From NCBI GenBank assembly GCA_964590075.1, contig CAZPXS010000001.1, positions 124,001 to 188,000 of the forward strand: a DNA stretch of 64,000 nt. The letters are read 5' to 3'. The stretch is from JAGDVO01 sp964590075 [NCBI: uncultured Aquificales bacterium] (lineage in GTDB: Bacteria; Thermosulfidibacterota; Thermosulfidibacteria; Thermosulfidibacterales). Each line of letters begins with the position of its first letter. Within the stretch, counting starts at the first letter, position 1. The notes under the pieces were generated by a model. The model made no database searches. It had not been told where the DNA came from and saw only the letters and a program-made list of their open reading frames with translations. A program made the translations under genes and the position numbers. This document shows, piece after piece, positions 18,383-28,515 of this stretch.

Positions 18383-19356
18383 ATTTCCTCTTCCGATTGT
18401 GGTTTGTCGAGTTTAAATCCATCAATGTTAGGCACATCTATAGCTTCCAACCTTAGAAAACAGGATCTGTACCAGTCAACATCCGGTATCGGTAAGTTAA
18501 AGTGTTTCATAACCTCGTAGGTTTCATAGAAATGTTCCCACTGATTCTCGTTTTCTGGGTAGTAGGTAAAGTCTCTAAGTATATCGGTTATAACCATATT
18601 CGCATCTATAAGGAATTTCTGGAAAGTCCACCACTTCTTGAGTGAGGCTTCAAGGTGGGTTAGACCTATGTAACCACTTGAACCCTTACCTTTCAAAGCT
18701 TCTAAGCACCTTCCTACAAAGAACAGAAAGCCTTTTTTAGTTTCAACAGGATCCGTTACAAAGACGTCAAAGTTTCTCTTTGCTTCCTGAGGTAACTCTT
18801 CGATAACATTGTACCTTTTTACCCTTAGATTCTTTATGTTTCTACTTTTCGCAAAATCTTGAATGAATTTATTTATCCTCTCATCTATCTCAACGACGGT
18901 TATCGAATTAGCCATGTTTGTTAGAGCTATGGCTACACTCAAAAGATCATCGTCTCCGAGAATAAATATGTCGTTACCCTCTATATCACCCCTTTCGTAC
19001 ATAAAAGCTAGTCTCCTAATAGTATCTATAGGCCTTATAAAACCCTGATCGTACTTACTTGTGGGTAAAGGCCTATTCTCCGTTACCTTTAAGAATTCCC
19101 TGTATATCCCTTCAAAATACCCCTTTATCTCAACACCACAACCACAGACACTACACCTTGAACTTCTATAGGGCTGTATGTCTACGTCCTTTGCCAGAAA
19201 AAACTTCTTCCCATCGTAACCGATTATTCCTTCATTTAAAAGCTTCTTTATTACTTCTAAGAACTCTACAATATGGGCATCCTGATAGTTGTTGAGCTCC
19301 CAGAAGGATTTGGGGCCGGTTTTTAGACACCTTAGTATCTGTCTTTCAATTCTCAT
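18316..19356 (-). CDS. bpsA: N4-bis(aminopropyl)spermidine synthase (branched polyamine synthase)
   Basis: The product has 346 residues, starting at the ATG 19356-19354 behind GGGAGGGG and overlapping the usp stop by one base. It has an N-terminal winged-helix-like part, a small cysteine group (S-R-C-S-V-C-G-C-G near residues 75-80) and a Rossmann-type aminopropyltransferase core with F-I-L-G-D-D-D-L-L-S-V and V-V-E-I-D-E-R. This G-D-D-D motif marks BpsA, which adds aminopropyl groups to spermidine to make branched polyamines that protect nucleic acids in thermophiles. The C-terminus is acidic. It is the last gene of the asd-guaB operon and runs 67 bases into rnc on the opposite strand. Confidence 0.9.
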   Translation of the reverse strand: MRIERQILRCLKTGPKSFWELNNYQDAHIVEFLEVIKKLLNEGIIGYDGKKFFLAKDVDIQPYRSSRCSVCGCGVEIKGYFEGIYREFLKVTENRPLPTSKYDQGFIRPIDTIRRLAFMYERGDIEGNDIFILGDDDLLSVAIALTNMANSITVVEIDERINKFIQDFAKSRNIKNLRVKRYNVIEELPQEAKRNFDVFVTDPVETKKGFLFFVGRCLEALKGKGSSGYIGLTHLEASLKKWWTFQKFLIDANMVITDILRDFTYYPENENQWEHFYETYEVMKHFNLPIPDVDWYRSCFLRLEAIDVPNIDGFKLDKPQSEEEIYFDDESWATPKPTIDREDLII

Positions 19357-19823
19357 TAAACCCCTCCCTTTATAACCAACACCGAGCATTTAGCCTTCTT
19401 TACCACCGATTCGGATACACTTCCCATGAGTAGCTTTTCTAAGCCACTTTTACCATGGGAACCTAAAACTATCAGATCTACTCCCTCTCCCTTTGCAACT
19501 TCTAAAATAGTATCTACCGCTTCTCCAATTTCCACGGTATAGACAGGTTCTATATTATACTTGTTTTTTATTTCGTTTGCAATAGCTTCGAGTTTTTTCT
19601 GCGCCTTTTTCTTTACACCTTCGAATATTTCATCCAGCGTCTCGATGTTCGGACTTAAAGCTATTATCTCTTCCGCTAGTAGTAGAGGTATCTCCTTCTC
19701 AACTACGTTTAGTATAATGAGTTGACCACCGCAATTTTTGGATATAAAAACGCCTGCCTCGATCACCTTTTCCGTTATAGCATGCTCCAGATCCACCGCG
19801 CATAGTATCTTATTGAACTTCAT
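19356..19823 (-). CDS. Universal stress protein, UspA family
   Basis: The product has 155 residues in a single domain. The ATP-binding motif of the family is present as G-S-H-G-K-S-G, nine residues, then G-S-V near the C-terminus, and the N-terminus I-L-C-A-V-D matches the first strand with its Asp. Usp proteins respond to stress or energy state; a precise role is not known. It overlaps the kinase gene upstream by 14 bases and bpsA downstream by 1. Confidence 0.92.
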   Translation of the reverse strand: MKFNKILCAVDLEHAITEKVIEAGVFISKNCGGQLIILNVVEKEIPLLLAEEIIALSPNIETLDEIFEGVKKKAQKKLEAIANEIKNKYNIEPVYTVEIGEAVDTILEVAKGEGVDLIVLGSHGKSGLEKLLMGSVSESVVKKAKCSVLVIKGGV

Positions 19824-20355
19824 TGTAAACCTCCTTAAAAATTTTTTTAATAACTATATCGGGATTTATATCACTGTTATCAATTATAACACAATTATCA
19901 GGTTTTTCAAATTTCTCCTTCATAATCTTGTATATTTCGTAATTTGCATCTGATATGCTTACTTCCTTTTCCCTTTTTTTAAGTCTTTCCCTTACAACTT
20001 CATCGTCTGCAATCAAAAGAAAAAATTTGACAGGTATAGAAAATTTTGATGCTTCTTCTATAAGTTTAATTTGATATTCCTTTTTATTAAATGTTGCGTC
20101 TAATATAACTATCTTGCCACTTCTTGCTAATTCTATGGATTCCTTTATCATTCTATCGTAGACCTTTTTTGTTGCCTCTTCGCTGTAAACTATGCTTTTT
20201 AAATCTTCCCTAACCCTTTCGAAAACCGGTATGTTAAATAGGCTCTTTCTCACCACGTCTGAATTTATGTATGCAGAGTTATCTATAGTTTCTACAAGCT
20301 TTTTTGCTATAAAGCTCTTACCAACACCTGGTAATCCACATATAACTATTATCAA
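19810..20355 (-). CDS. P-loop kinase-like ATPase, half of a split COG2187-type pair
   Basis: The product has 181 residues. It begins with a Walker A motif G-L-P-G-V-G-K-S at residues 7-14 and has the segment I-V-I-L-D-A-T-F-N, like the AAA_33/zeta-toxin-like kinases. In many bacteria this domain is the C-terminal half of a protein whose N-terminal half is an aminoglycoside-phosphotransferase-like kinase. Here the two halves are separate genes overlapping by 4 bases. The substrate is unknown. The gene is AT-richer than average for the window. Confidence 0.82.
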   Translation of the reverse strand: MIIVICGLPGVGKSFIAKKLVETIDNSAYINSDVVRKSLFNIPVFERVREDLKSIVYSEEATKKVYDRMIKESIELARSGKIVILDATFNKKEYQIKLIEEASKFSIPVKFFLLIADDEVVRERLKKREKEVSISDANYEIYKIMKEKFEKPDNCVIIDNSDINPDIVIKKIFKEVYNEVQ

Positions 20356-21308
20356 GCGAATTCCTCTAAGTAGCTTTTTGCAAGTTCAAAGTAGTTTTTT
20401 GCTCTTTTTATAACTTCCTCTTTGTTCGCTATATTTGGATCATCAACCATCAGACTGTTTACCTTGCCTCTTACGAAGGCTCTATAAGATTTGAATAGGT
20501 TTATAAGATCGATGGCGTCGTTTTGTGACGTTATATCTATATACCTTTTTAAAGTATACTCACTCAGATCTCTTCTTCCCAGATAGTCAAGATCCATCAG
20601 TAAAAAGGCGATATCACAAAGTATGTCTATAAACCTAAACCTCTCGTTGAACTCTATACAGTCTATTATGTAACACTTTCCTTCGGCAAATACTATGTGT
20701 TCAGAGTGAAGATCACCATGGCAACTTTTAACGTATCCCTGCTTTGCCCTCATATTAACCTTATCTGTTAGTTTCTTAATCGCTCTTTCTGTAAGTTCTT
20801 TTGTTATGTCAAAGTCCCTCTTATCGATCGTTATACCTACATACTTTTCTACCTGCTCGAAGTTTTCATCTATATTTCTCCTAAAGTTTTCCATCTTCCC
20901 GAATTCCGCTATGTATTCGTTCGTCTCAGCATTTTTATGAAACTCTGCGATTTTGTCCACCACTACATCTATGTGTCTTTCGGTTACCGATCCTCTAAGT
21001 ATCAGGTTTTTTAGGGAATTTTCCATCGGGAGCTTTCTCATAATAACGGCGTAATCTATCAGGTTATTGTTGCTATCTTTTATCTCTTCAACCCCAAGAT
21101 AAATCTCGGGGGATAGCCTTCTATTCAGTCTAACTTCCTCTAAAGAGTAGAATTTCCTTTTTTCAAGGGTTGAAAAATCGACAAATCCAAAGTTAACAGG
21201 TTTTTTTATCTTGTAGACCAAATCTCCCCTTATGAAGACTACCGAGATATGGGTATGAATCTCCTCTTCCGGTTTTATAATCTCCCTTAAAATAGCTATG
21301 TTTTCCAT
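20352..21308 (-). CDS. Aminoglycoside phosphotransferase-like kinase, partner half of a COG2187-type pair
   Basis: The product has 318 residues. The phosphotransferase catalytic loop is seen as C-H-G-D-L-H-S-E-H and the metal-binding segment as Y-I-I-D-C-I-E-F-N, together with an N-terminal kinase lobe V-Y-K-I-K-K-P-V. This matches the N-terminal domain of the bifunctional COG2187 family. Despite the family name there is no reason to infer antibiotic resistance; the real substrate is unknown. It abuts guaB exactly and overlaps the P-loop gene by 4 bases. Confidence 0.85.
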   Translation of the reverse strand: MENIAILREIIKPEEEIHTHISVVFIRGDLVYKIKKPVNFGFVDFSTLEKRKFYSLEEVRLNRRLSPEIYLGVEEIKDSNNNLIDYAVIMRKLPMENSLKNLILRGSVTERHIDVVVDKIAEFHKNAETNEYIAEFGKMENFRRNIDENFEQVEKYVGITIDKRDFDITKELTERAIKKLTDKVNMRAKQGYVKSCHGDLHSEHIVFAEGKCYIIDCIEFNERFRFIDILCDIAFLLMDLDYLGRRDLSEYTLKRYIDITSQNDAIDLINLFKSYRAFVRGKVNSLMVDDPNIANKEEVIKRAKNYFELAKSYLEEFA

Positions 21309-22808
<1,500 letters not shown>

Positions 22809-23867
22809 TTATAGATAGTCCCTTATAAGGATTTCTGCAATCTGTACAGCGTTAAGAGCAGCTCCTTTTCTGAGGTTATCCGCTACTATCCACATGCTTA
22901 GACCATTCTCAATCCCCACATCTTCCCTTATCCTACCTACAAAACATTCGTCTCTACCTGCGGCTAATATTGGCATTGGATAAACCGCATTCTGTGGATC
23001 ATCGAGCACCTTTACACCCGGGAAGTTTGATAGTAGTTCGATGGCCTTCTCTCTTGTGATCTTCTTTTCGGTTGTTATGGTAACCACCTCACTGTGACCT
23101 ATGAATACGGGCACTCTAACGGTTGTCGGGCTTACGTTTATAGTTGGATCTTCCATTATCTTCCTTGTCTCGTTTACCATCTTCATCTCTTCCTTTGTAT
23201 AGAAGTTATCGGTAAAGACGTCTATATGAGGTAGACAGTTAAAGGCTATCTGATGGGCGAAAACACTACCTTTGAATTCTTCGAACTCTATGCCGTCAAA
23301 GTTCACCTTTACAGTTTCCCCTTTGAAGTTGAGTTTATCGATGGTTTGTTTTAGGAGTTCTTCCATGGCCTTTTGTCCCGCACCACTTGTGGACTGGTAC
23401 GTTGCCACGAATATGTGTTTTATCTTGCCGTAATCGTGGAGGGGCTTTAAGGGTACTACCATCTGTATTGTGGAGCAGTTTGGATTCGCTATTATACCCT
23501 TCTTCTTATAATCACCAACCGCATGGGGATTCACTTCAGGTACAACAAGGGGAACATCCGGATCCATACGCCAGGCACTGGAGTTATCTATAACCACACA
23601 ACCGTCCTTTGCTGCGTCAGGAGCAAATTCCAATGATCTTGATCCACCGCAAGAAAATAGGGCTATATCACAGCCTTTAAACACACCCTTTTTGAGAGTC
23701 TGTACCTTTATCCTTTCTCCCTTAAATTCGAGTTCCATACCTTCCGATCTGGGTGAGGCGAAGAGCCTGAGTTCCTTAACAGGGAAATTCCTCTCCTCCA
23801 GGATCTTTAGCATCTCCCTACCTACCGCTCCCGTTGCTCCCGCTATGGCTACAACATACTCCTTCAT
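22809..23867 (-). CDS. asd: Aspartate-semialdehyde dehydrogenase
   Basis: The product has 352 residues. NADPH-binding G-A-T-G-A-V-G-R at the N-terminus and catalytic Cys131 in N-P-N-C-S-T-I-Q are clear. The enzyme makes aspartate semialdehyde for lysine/diaminopimelate, threonine and methionine synthesis. It is the first gene of a minus-strand operon that continues through guaB, the kinase pair, usp and bpsA, with AGGAGG ahead of the ATG and a good promoter upstream. Confidence 0.96.
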   Translation of the reverse strand: MKEYVVAIAGATGAVGREMLKILEERNFPVKELRLFASPRSEGMELEFKGERIKVQTLKKGVFKGCDIALFSCGGSRSLEFAPDAAKDGCVVIDNSSAWRMDPDVPLVVPEVNPHAVGDYKKKGIIANPNCSTIQMVVPLKPLHDYGKIKHIFVATYQSTSGAGQKAMEELLKQTIDKLNFKGETVKVNFDGIEFEEFKGSVFAHQIAFNCLPHIDVFTDNFYTKEEMKMVNETRKIMEDPTINVSPTTVRVPVFIGHSEVVTITTEKKITREKAIELLSNFPGVKVLDDPQNAVYPMPILAAGRDECFVGRIREDVGIENGLSMWIVADNLRKGAALNAVQIAEILIRDYL

Positions 23868-23885
23868 TTTAGTACCTCCTTTATA

Positions 23886-23915
23886 TTGAAATCTATAAAT
23901 TTTTTGAGGTATTAC
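23886..23915 (+). promoter_or_regulatory. Possible promoter of the deacetylase-purH unit
   Basis: TTGAAA (23886-23891) and TATTAC (23910-23915) with an 18-base spacer face the plus-strand gene at 23953. The -10 overlaps the -10 of the divergent asd promoter, so the two could exclude each other. Confidence 0.4.
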
Positions 23916-23937
23916 TCCTATTAAACTCGTATGTCAA
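23909..23937 (-). promoter_or_regulatory. Promoter of the asd-guaB-...-bpsA operon
   Basis: On the minus strand TTGACA (23937-23932) is followed after 17 bases by TAATAC (23914-23909). The asd start lies about 40 bases downstream. Confidence 0.6.
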
Positions 23938-23952
23938 CTATAGGAGCAAAGT

Positions 23953-25062
23953 ATGAGGAATTTTGAAAAAGAGGCGCTTATAGTATACTCCGATAAATAC
24001 TACAATTTTGATCTCGGTAGGTTTCATCCTCTAAGGCCCTTTAGAGTTAAGCTATTTTATATGCTACTTGAGGATATATTCGGTACCGATAGTTTCTTCG
24101 ATTACCTAAAGCCAGAGAAAATAGATGAGGAACTCATTCTTACCTACCATGATCCGGATTATCTTGAAAAGTTAAAGACCGGTGTAAGTGATACTGGGGC
24201 TGGTTTAGGTACGGATGATAATCCGGTTGTTGAAGGTCTATACGATTGGGCTCTTGAATCTGTAAAAGGTACAGTAACTATCCTTAGGCATATCGATGAT
24301 TGTAAGGTGCTATTTAACCCCGGTGGCGGTATGCACCATGCATGGCCGGATAGGGCTAGTGGCTTCTGTTACCTCAACGATATAGTCATAGCGATTAACG
24401 AACTTAAAATGAGAAAACCGGATCTTAGGATATTTTATCTAGACATGGATGCACACCATGGGGATGCGGTTCAGGATGCCTTTTACTGTAGAAATGATGT
24501 GCTCACAGTTTCCATTCACCAGGAGGATATATTTCCATTTTCGGGGAAGATAGATGAGCTCGGGGAAGGGGAAGGTTATGGCTACAATGTTAACATTCCC
24601 ATACCTCGCTATTCCGAGGATGAGGATGTCTGGTATATTTTTGAGAACTTGGTTTTTCCACTACTTATCCAGTATGAGCCAGATCTCCTTTTCATACAGG
24701 TTGGAGCGGATGCCCATAAGGATGATCCCCTTACCAGTCTTTATCTTACCACCGGAATATACGGTAGAGTTTCCAGGGAGTTACAGTCTCTATATAGCGG
24801 TCCCTTTGCCCTAACGGGTGGTGGAGGATACGATATAGTTAACGTTGCGAGGATATGGACTATATTTCTCGCAGGTCTTTTGGGCAAAAGGTTACCCGAT
24901 AGGTTGCCCGAGAGGTTTTTAAAGATATCGGTTTTGGAGGGCTATGATGGTCCCTTTATCGAGGATATACCAGGGTGGACGGGTTTGAGATCTCAGGTTA
25001 GGGAAGTTATAAAGGAGAGGGTAGGTTTCTTGAAGAGGAAAATACCTTTACTCGGAGGTTAG
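23953..25062 (+). CDS. Histone deacetylase/AcuC family protein
   Basis: The product has 369 residues of the arginase-deacetylase fold. The motifs N-P-G-G-G-M-H-H-A and Y-L-D-M-D-A-H-H-G-D supply the catalytic histidines and metal-binding residues, with G-A-D-A-H-K-D-D-P further on and the C-terminal T-G-G-G-G-Y. Bacterial members act on acetylated polyamines, acetoin-pathway proteins or other small amides. Given bpsA on the divergent side, an acetylpolyamine amidohydrolase role is conceivable but unproven. It is followed after one base by purH. Confidence 0.88.
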   Translation: MRNFEKEALIVYSDKYYNFDLGRFHPLRPFRVKLFYMLLEDIFGTDSFFDYLKPEKIDEELILTYHDPDYLEKLKTGVSDTGAGLGTDDNPVVEGLYDWALESVKGTVTILRHIDDCKVLFNPGGGMHHAWPDRASGFCYLNDIVIAINELKMRKPDLRIFYLDMDAHHGDAVQDAFYCRNDVLTVSIHQEDIFPFSGKIDELGEGEGYGYNVNIPIPRYSEDEDVWYIFENLVFPLLIQYEPDLLFIQVGADAHKDDPLTSLYLTTGIYGRVSRELQSLYSGPFALTGGGGYDIVNVARIWTIFLAGLLGKRLPDRLPERFLKISVLEGYDGPFIEDIPGWTGLRSQVREVIKERVGFLKRKIPLLGG

Positions 25063-25063
25063 G

Positions 25064-26545
25064 ATGAAGAGATACGCTTTGGTAAGTGTATACGATAAGA
25101 GGAATATAGTGGATTTTGCAAGGGTACTGAAGAGTATAGGTTACGATATAATTTCAACCGGTAATACCGCAAAACTACTAAGGCAGGAGAACATAGATGT
25201 TATAGAGGTTTCCGATTACACCGGATTTCCCGAGATGTTGGATGGCAGGGTAAAGACTCTGAATCCCAAGATATTCGCGGGTATACTTGCGGATAGGAGT
25301 AAAAAAGCACACATGGATACCCTTATTAATCTGAATCTCGATCTTATAGATGTCGTGGTTGTTAATCTTTATCCTTTTTCGAGTCAGCCTTCGATAGAGA
25401 TGATAGATATAGGCGGACCATCTCTGGTGAGGGCTTCCGCTAAGAATTATGAGCATGTCCTCATTGTGGTGGATCCCGATGATTACGGTTGGGTTGCCGA
25501 AAAGCTTAAAGACGGTACCATTACCCTTGAGGATAGGAAAAGGCTGGCGATAAAAGCTTTCTCTCTAACTTCCCGTTATGACAGTATGATAGCCAATTGG
25601 TTGGCATCCGATGAAGCGGTTAAGCTTATAAGTGCGGTTAAGAGTCTTGAACTGAGGTATGGTGAGAATCCCCATCAGAGGGCGAGCCTTTATAAAACGG
25701 GTGAATTTGCCTTTGGTTCCTTCAAACAGCATTTAGGTAAGCCTCTTTCCTACAACAACATCCTCGATGCGGATAGTGGTTACAGGTTGATCCTTGAGTT
25801 TGAGGAGCCTGCCTGTTGTATAATAAAACACAACAACCCCTGTGGTGTTGCAATTGCCGATGATATAGTTGCAGCCTATGAGAAGGCTTACAGTTCCGAT
25901 CCTGTAAGTAGTTACGGTGGTATAGTTGTGGTAAATAGAGAGGTGGATGAACTTCTTGCTGAGAAATTGGTATCAACCTTTTACGAAGTTGTTCTCGCTC
26001 CCTCCTATAGTGGATCCGCCTTGGAGATACTATCCACAAAACCAAACTTGAGGGTAATAGAGTTCGAAGGTTGGGGTAATCTGGCGAATGAGGATATAAG
26101 GAGTGTTACAGGTGGCATTCTGGTTCAGGATGTTGATAGATCGTTGTTCGAGAGATTGGAGGTTGTTACTACCAGAAAACCCGATGAGAGGGATCTTAAG
26201 GAGTTGATTTTTGCCTATAAGGTTGTTAAACACGTCCGTTCTAACGCTATAGTTTTTACCAAAAACTTTCAACTTATAGGGCTTGGTGCTGGCCAGGTAA
26301 GTAGAGTCGATTCCGTCAAGATTGCCGGTATGAAGGCTAGGGAGTTTGGTCATGACACTGTTGGTGCCTATATGGCTTCCGATGCCTTTTTCCCATTCCC
26401 CGATGGTATAGAGGTTGCTCACAGTTTTGGTATAAAGGCAGTTATACACCCAGGTGGTTCCATAAGGGACAAGGAGGTTATAGAGAGAGCCGATGAGCTC
26501 GGTATGATAATGGTGATTACCGGTATGAGGCATTTTAGACACTGA
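25064..26545 (+). CDS. purH: Bifunctional AICAR transformylase / IMP cyclohydrolase
   Basis: The product has 493 residues and performs the last two steps of IMP synthesis. The transformylase motif K-H-N-N-P-C-G is at residues 255-261, and the cyclohydrolase N-terminus A-L-V-S-V-Y-D-K is typical. In the cyclohydrolase loop, where most PurH proteins read K-T-L-H-P-K, this one has Asn67 in place of His with the active-site-region Lys64 kept. The length is slightly below the common 510-530. The stop overlaps the next start by one base. Confidence 0.95.
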   Translation: MKRYALVSVYDKRNIVDFARVLKSIGYDIISTGNTAKLLRQENIDVIEVSDYTGFPEMLDGRVKTLNPKIFAGILADRSKKAHMDTLINLNLDLIDVVVVNLYPFSSQPSIEMIDIGGPSLVRASAKNYEHVLIVVDPDDYGWVAEKLKDGTITLEDRKRLAIKAFSLTSRYDSMIANWLASDEAVKLISAVKSLELRYGENPHQRASLYKTGEFAFGSFKQHLGKPLSYNNILDADSGYRLILEFEEPACCIIKHNNPCGVAIADDIVAAYEKAYSSDPVSSYGGIVVVNREVDELLAEKLVSTFYEVVLAPSYSGSALEILSTKPNLRVIEFEGWGNLANEDIRSVTGGILVQDVDRSLFERLEVVTTRKPDERDLKELIFAYKVVKHVRSNAIVFTKNFQLIGLGAGQVSRVDSVKIAGMKAREFGHDTVGAYMASDAFFPFPDGIEVAHSFGIKAVIHPGGSIRDKEVIERADELGMIMVITGMRHFRH

Positions 26546-27186
26546 TGTTGGGAAGGATTTTCAAGACTTTAGTTTTTATCTTTATCTTTGGTTCTTACGC
26601 TTTGGCTCTAACACCGCAGGATATCGGTAAACTCGACAAGGTTAGACTTCTTATCGTTTATAGGGATAATATCAATGAACTATGGGATTTTATCGTTAAT
26701 AGGAAAGGAAACTATAATGTGATCGATTTGAGGGTTGGGGAAAGGTATGTATCGACCGATCTATTTAACTATCTTAGAAATTGGGTAACAAATGGTGGCG
26801 GTATAGTTGTTTATACCGGGAAGGATGATGAAACCTGTAGTGCCTGTCTCTTCTATCCCGATATTAAGTATGAGGAACTTGAGAAATGGGAATCTAGAGT
26901 CTTCAGAGTACCTGCCAATCTTAAAAATCCGGTCGTTACTAACGTCAGGAAAGTTATGTTTGTGGTTGCGAGAATCCCTATAATAGAGGATACTACGGGA
27001 AAGATAGTTATACTCGAGGATAGTAACGGTAAACCTATGGCTTTTATAGAAAATATGGGTAGAGGTAGGGTAGCCTTTATTAATGCCAATGTTCTAGTTC
27101 CATACTGGAAGAAGGAATTCTACGATAACGAGAGGTTGTTTCTGAATCTCTACAGGTGGTTGGCAGGTAGAAACGTACCACCTTAG
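26545..27186 (+). CDS. Exported protein of unknown function
   Basis: The product has 213 residues and I do not recognise it. A signal peptide (hydrophobic residues 9-20, probable cut after A-L-A near 22) sends it to the periplasm. The mature part alternates strand and helix: L-L-I-V-Y-R-D-N, G-G-G-I-V-V-Y-T-G, G-R-G-R-V-A-F-I-N-A-N and a final N-E-R-L-F-L-N-L-Y-R-W-L. This is reminiscent of glutamine-amidotransferase-like folds used in DUF4350-type proteins, but without a catalytic triad I can point to. A C-S-A-C pair is present. It is translationally coupled to purH (TGATG) and its 3' end overlaps the convergent TPR gene by 4 bases. Confidence 0.7.
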   Translation: MLGRIFKTLVFIFIFGSYALALTPQDIGKLDKVRLLIVYRDNINELWDFIVNRKGNYNVIDLRVGERYVSTDLFNYLRNWVTNGGGIVVYTGKDDETCSACLFYPDIKYEELEKWESRVFRVPANLKNPVVTNVRKVMFVVARIPIIEDTTGKIVILEDSNGKPMAFIENMGRGRVAFINANVLVPYWKKEFYDNERLFLNLYRWLAGRNVPP

Positions 27187-27869
27187 GTTATGATATGAAA
27201 GGCCTTTTCCCCCTTTTCCACCTTTATCTTTATCCCCTCTATGTCTAATAGTTTCTCTCCCTGAGTTAAGGTAATATCAGATAACCTCGGCCTTAAACTG
27301 AGATATAGTCTACCCTTACCTGTTGTCTCTATTTCTCTCTCCCCTTCCGATATATCCCCGTTAGTTGTGACGTAACAGAGAAAGTATTGCCTAGGTACAC
27401 TTACATATCCATTCGTATTTAACATGATGTAGGATTCTGTAGGTTCGGTTTCCTCCAACGCTTCTTCTACCACCGTGGGAGCCTGTTCCGGAAGAATCTC
27501 TTCTATTGCCGGCTCTTCTACAGTTTCCTCCTTAAGATCCAATGGTTTTCTCTTTACAGGCTCTGGGATACTACTTGCTAGATCCTTAAAACCAAGTTTT
27601 TCGAATATCTCCTTTGCTTCTACAAGTCTTCCCAACCTTCTAAGGATAACCCCCTTTAAGAATAGTACTCCCTCATCCGAATCCTTTTCATCGAAATATT
27701 CCTCTATCACCTTTAGCGCAGAATCTAATCTCTCGAGCTTATAGTAGCACAAAGCTAGGTTAAATAGTGACTCTCTGGATATGGTACCATTCTTTCTCAG
27801 CTCCTCCAATATATTTATCGCATCTTCAAAATTTCCATCTACTATCAGTTTATAGGCCTCTTTTTCCAT
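27183..27869 (-). CDS. TPR protein with acidic linker and C-terminal beta domain
   Basis: The product has 228 residues. Residues 1-95 form two to three TPR-like helical pairs (F-N-L-A-L-C-Y-Y-K-L, V-L-F-L-K-G-V-I-L-R-R-L-G). Residues about 105-145 are a Glu/Pro-rich linker, and the rest is a beta-rich domain without a family I can name. There is no signal peptide, so it is cytoplasmic. It follows cmk with a 20-base overlap and probably belongs to that operon. Confidence 0.72.
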   Translation of the reverse strand: MEKEAYKLIVDGNFEDAINILEELRKNGTISRESLFNLALCYYKLERLDSALKVIEEYFDEKDSDEGVLFLKGVILRRLGRLVEAKEIFEKLGFKDLASSIPEPVKRKPLDLKEETVEEPAIEEILPEQAPTVVEEALEETEPTESYIMLNTNGYVSVPRQYFLCYVTTNGDISEGEREIETTGKGRLYLSLRPRLSDITLTQGEKLLDIEGIKIKVEKGEKAFHIIT

Positions 27870-28515
27870 CTATTATCTTCCCTATCCTTTCTACCACATC
27901 CTCTATACTCAGATTGGTTGTGTCTATTATTATTGCATCCTCTGCGGGTATAAGGGGTGCTATATCTCTACCACTATCCTGTTCGTCTCTTATTTTTATA
28001 CTTTCCAGAATCTTTTCAAAGTCTTCCTCTATCCCTCTTTCCATAAGTTCCTTCCATCTTCTTCTCGCTCTCTCCTCTATACTTGCGGTTAAAAATACCT
28101 TAACTTCAGCCTCGGGAAAAACAACGGTTCCGGTGTCTCTCCCCTCCGCAACTATATCTCCCTTTTCTTTAAAGGATCTCTGAAAACCGAGGAGGGAACT
28201 TCTTACTCCTCTATGCCTTGATACCTTTGACGCAAGCATCCCTATCTCTTCGGTTCTTATCTCTACTGTCACATCAATCCCGTTTAGAAATACCCTTTGG
28301 TTATCTCCGACTTTGACAAAATCGATACTCATTTTAGGTATTATGGATATGACCCTTTCCTCATCCTCAACATCTATCCCCAGGTTCTTAGCAAGATAGG
28401 CTAGTGACCTATATATCGCCCCCGTATCGAGATAGATAAAGTTATACCTTATAGCTATTATTTTAGCTACAGTGCTTTTACCGCTACCTGCTGGTCCATC
28501 TATGGTTACGATCAT
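27850..28515 (-). CDS. cmk: Cytidylate kinase
   Basis: The product has 221 residues. The P-loop G-P-A-G-S-G-K-S-T is at residues 7-15, followed by Y-L-D-T-G-A-I-Y-R and the nucleotide-binding G-R-D-T-G-T-V-V-F-P, all hallmarks of CMP/dCMP kinase. It overlaps the Lon-family gene by 4 bases on its 5' side and the TPR gene by 20 bases on its 3' side. Confidence 0.96.
   Translation of the reverse strand: MIVTIDGPAGSGKSTVAKIIAIRYNFIYLDTGAIYRSLAYLAKNLGIDVEDEERVISIIPKMSIDFVKVGDNQRVFLNGIDVTVEIRTEEIGMLASKVSRHRGVRSSLLGFQRSFKEKGDIVAEGRDTGTVVFPEAEVKVFLTASIEERARRRWKELMERGIEEDFEKILESIKIRDEQDSGRDIAPLIPAEDAIIIDTTNLSIEDVVERIGKIIDGKRGL

Noticed and set aside
20352-21308. Antibiotic resistance gene
   Set aside because: Only the kinase fold is shared with aminoglycoside phosphotransferases; gene context and the paired P-loop gene fit the COG2187 family of unknown housekeeping role.
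23868-23952. Lysine or other riboswitch upstream of asd
   Set aside because: The leader to asd is only about 40 bases, too short for a known riboswitch.
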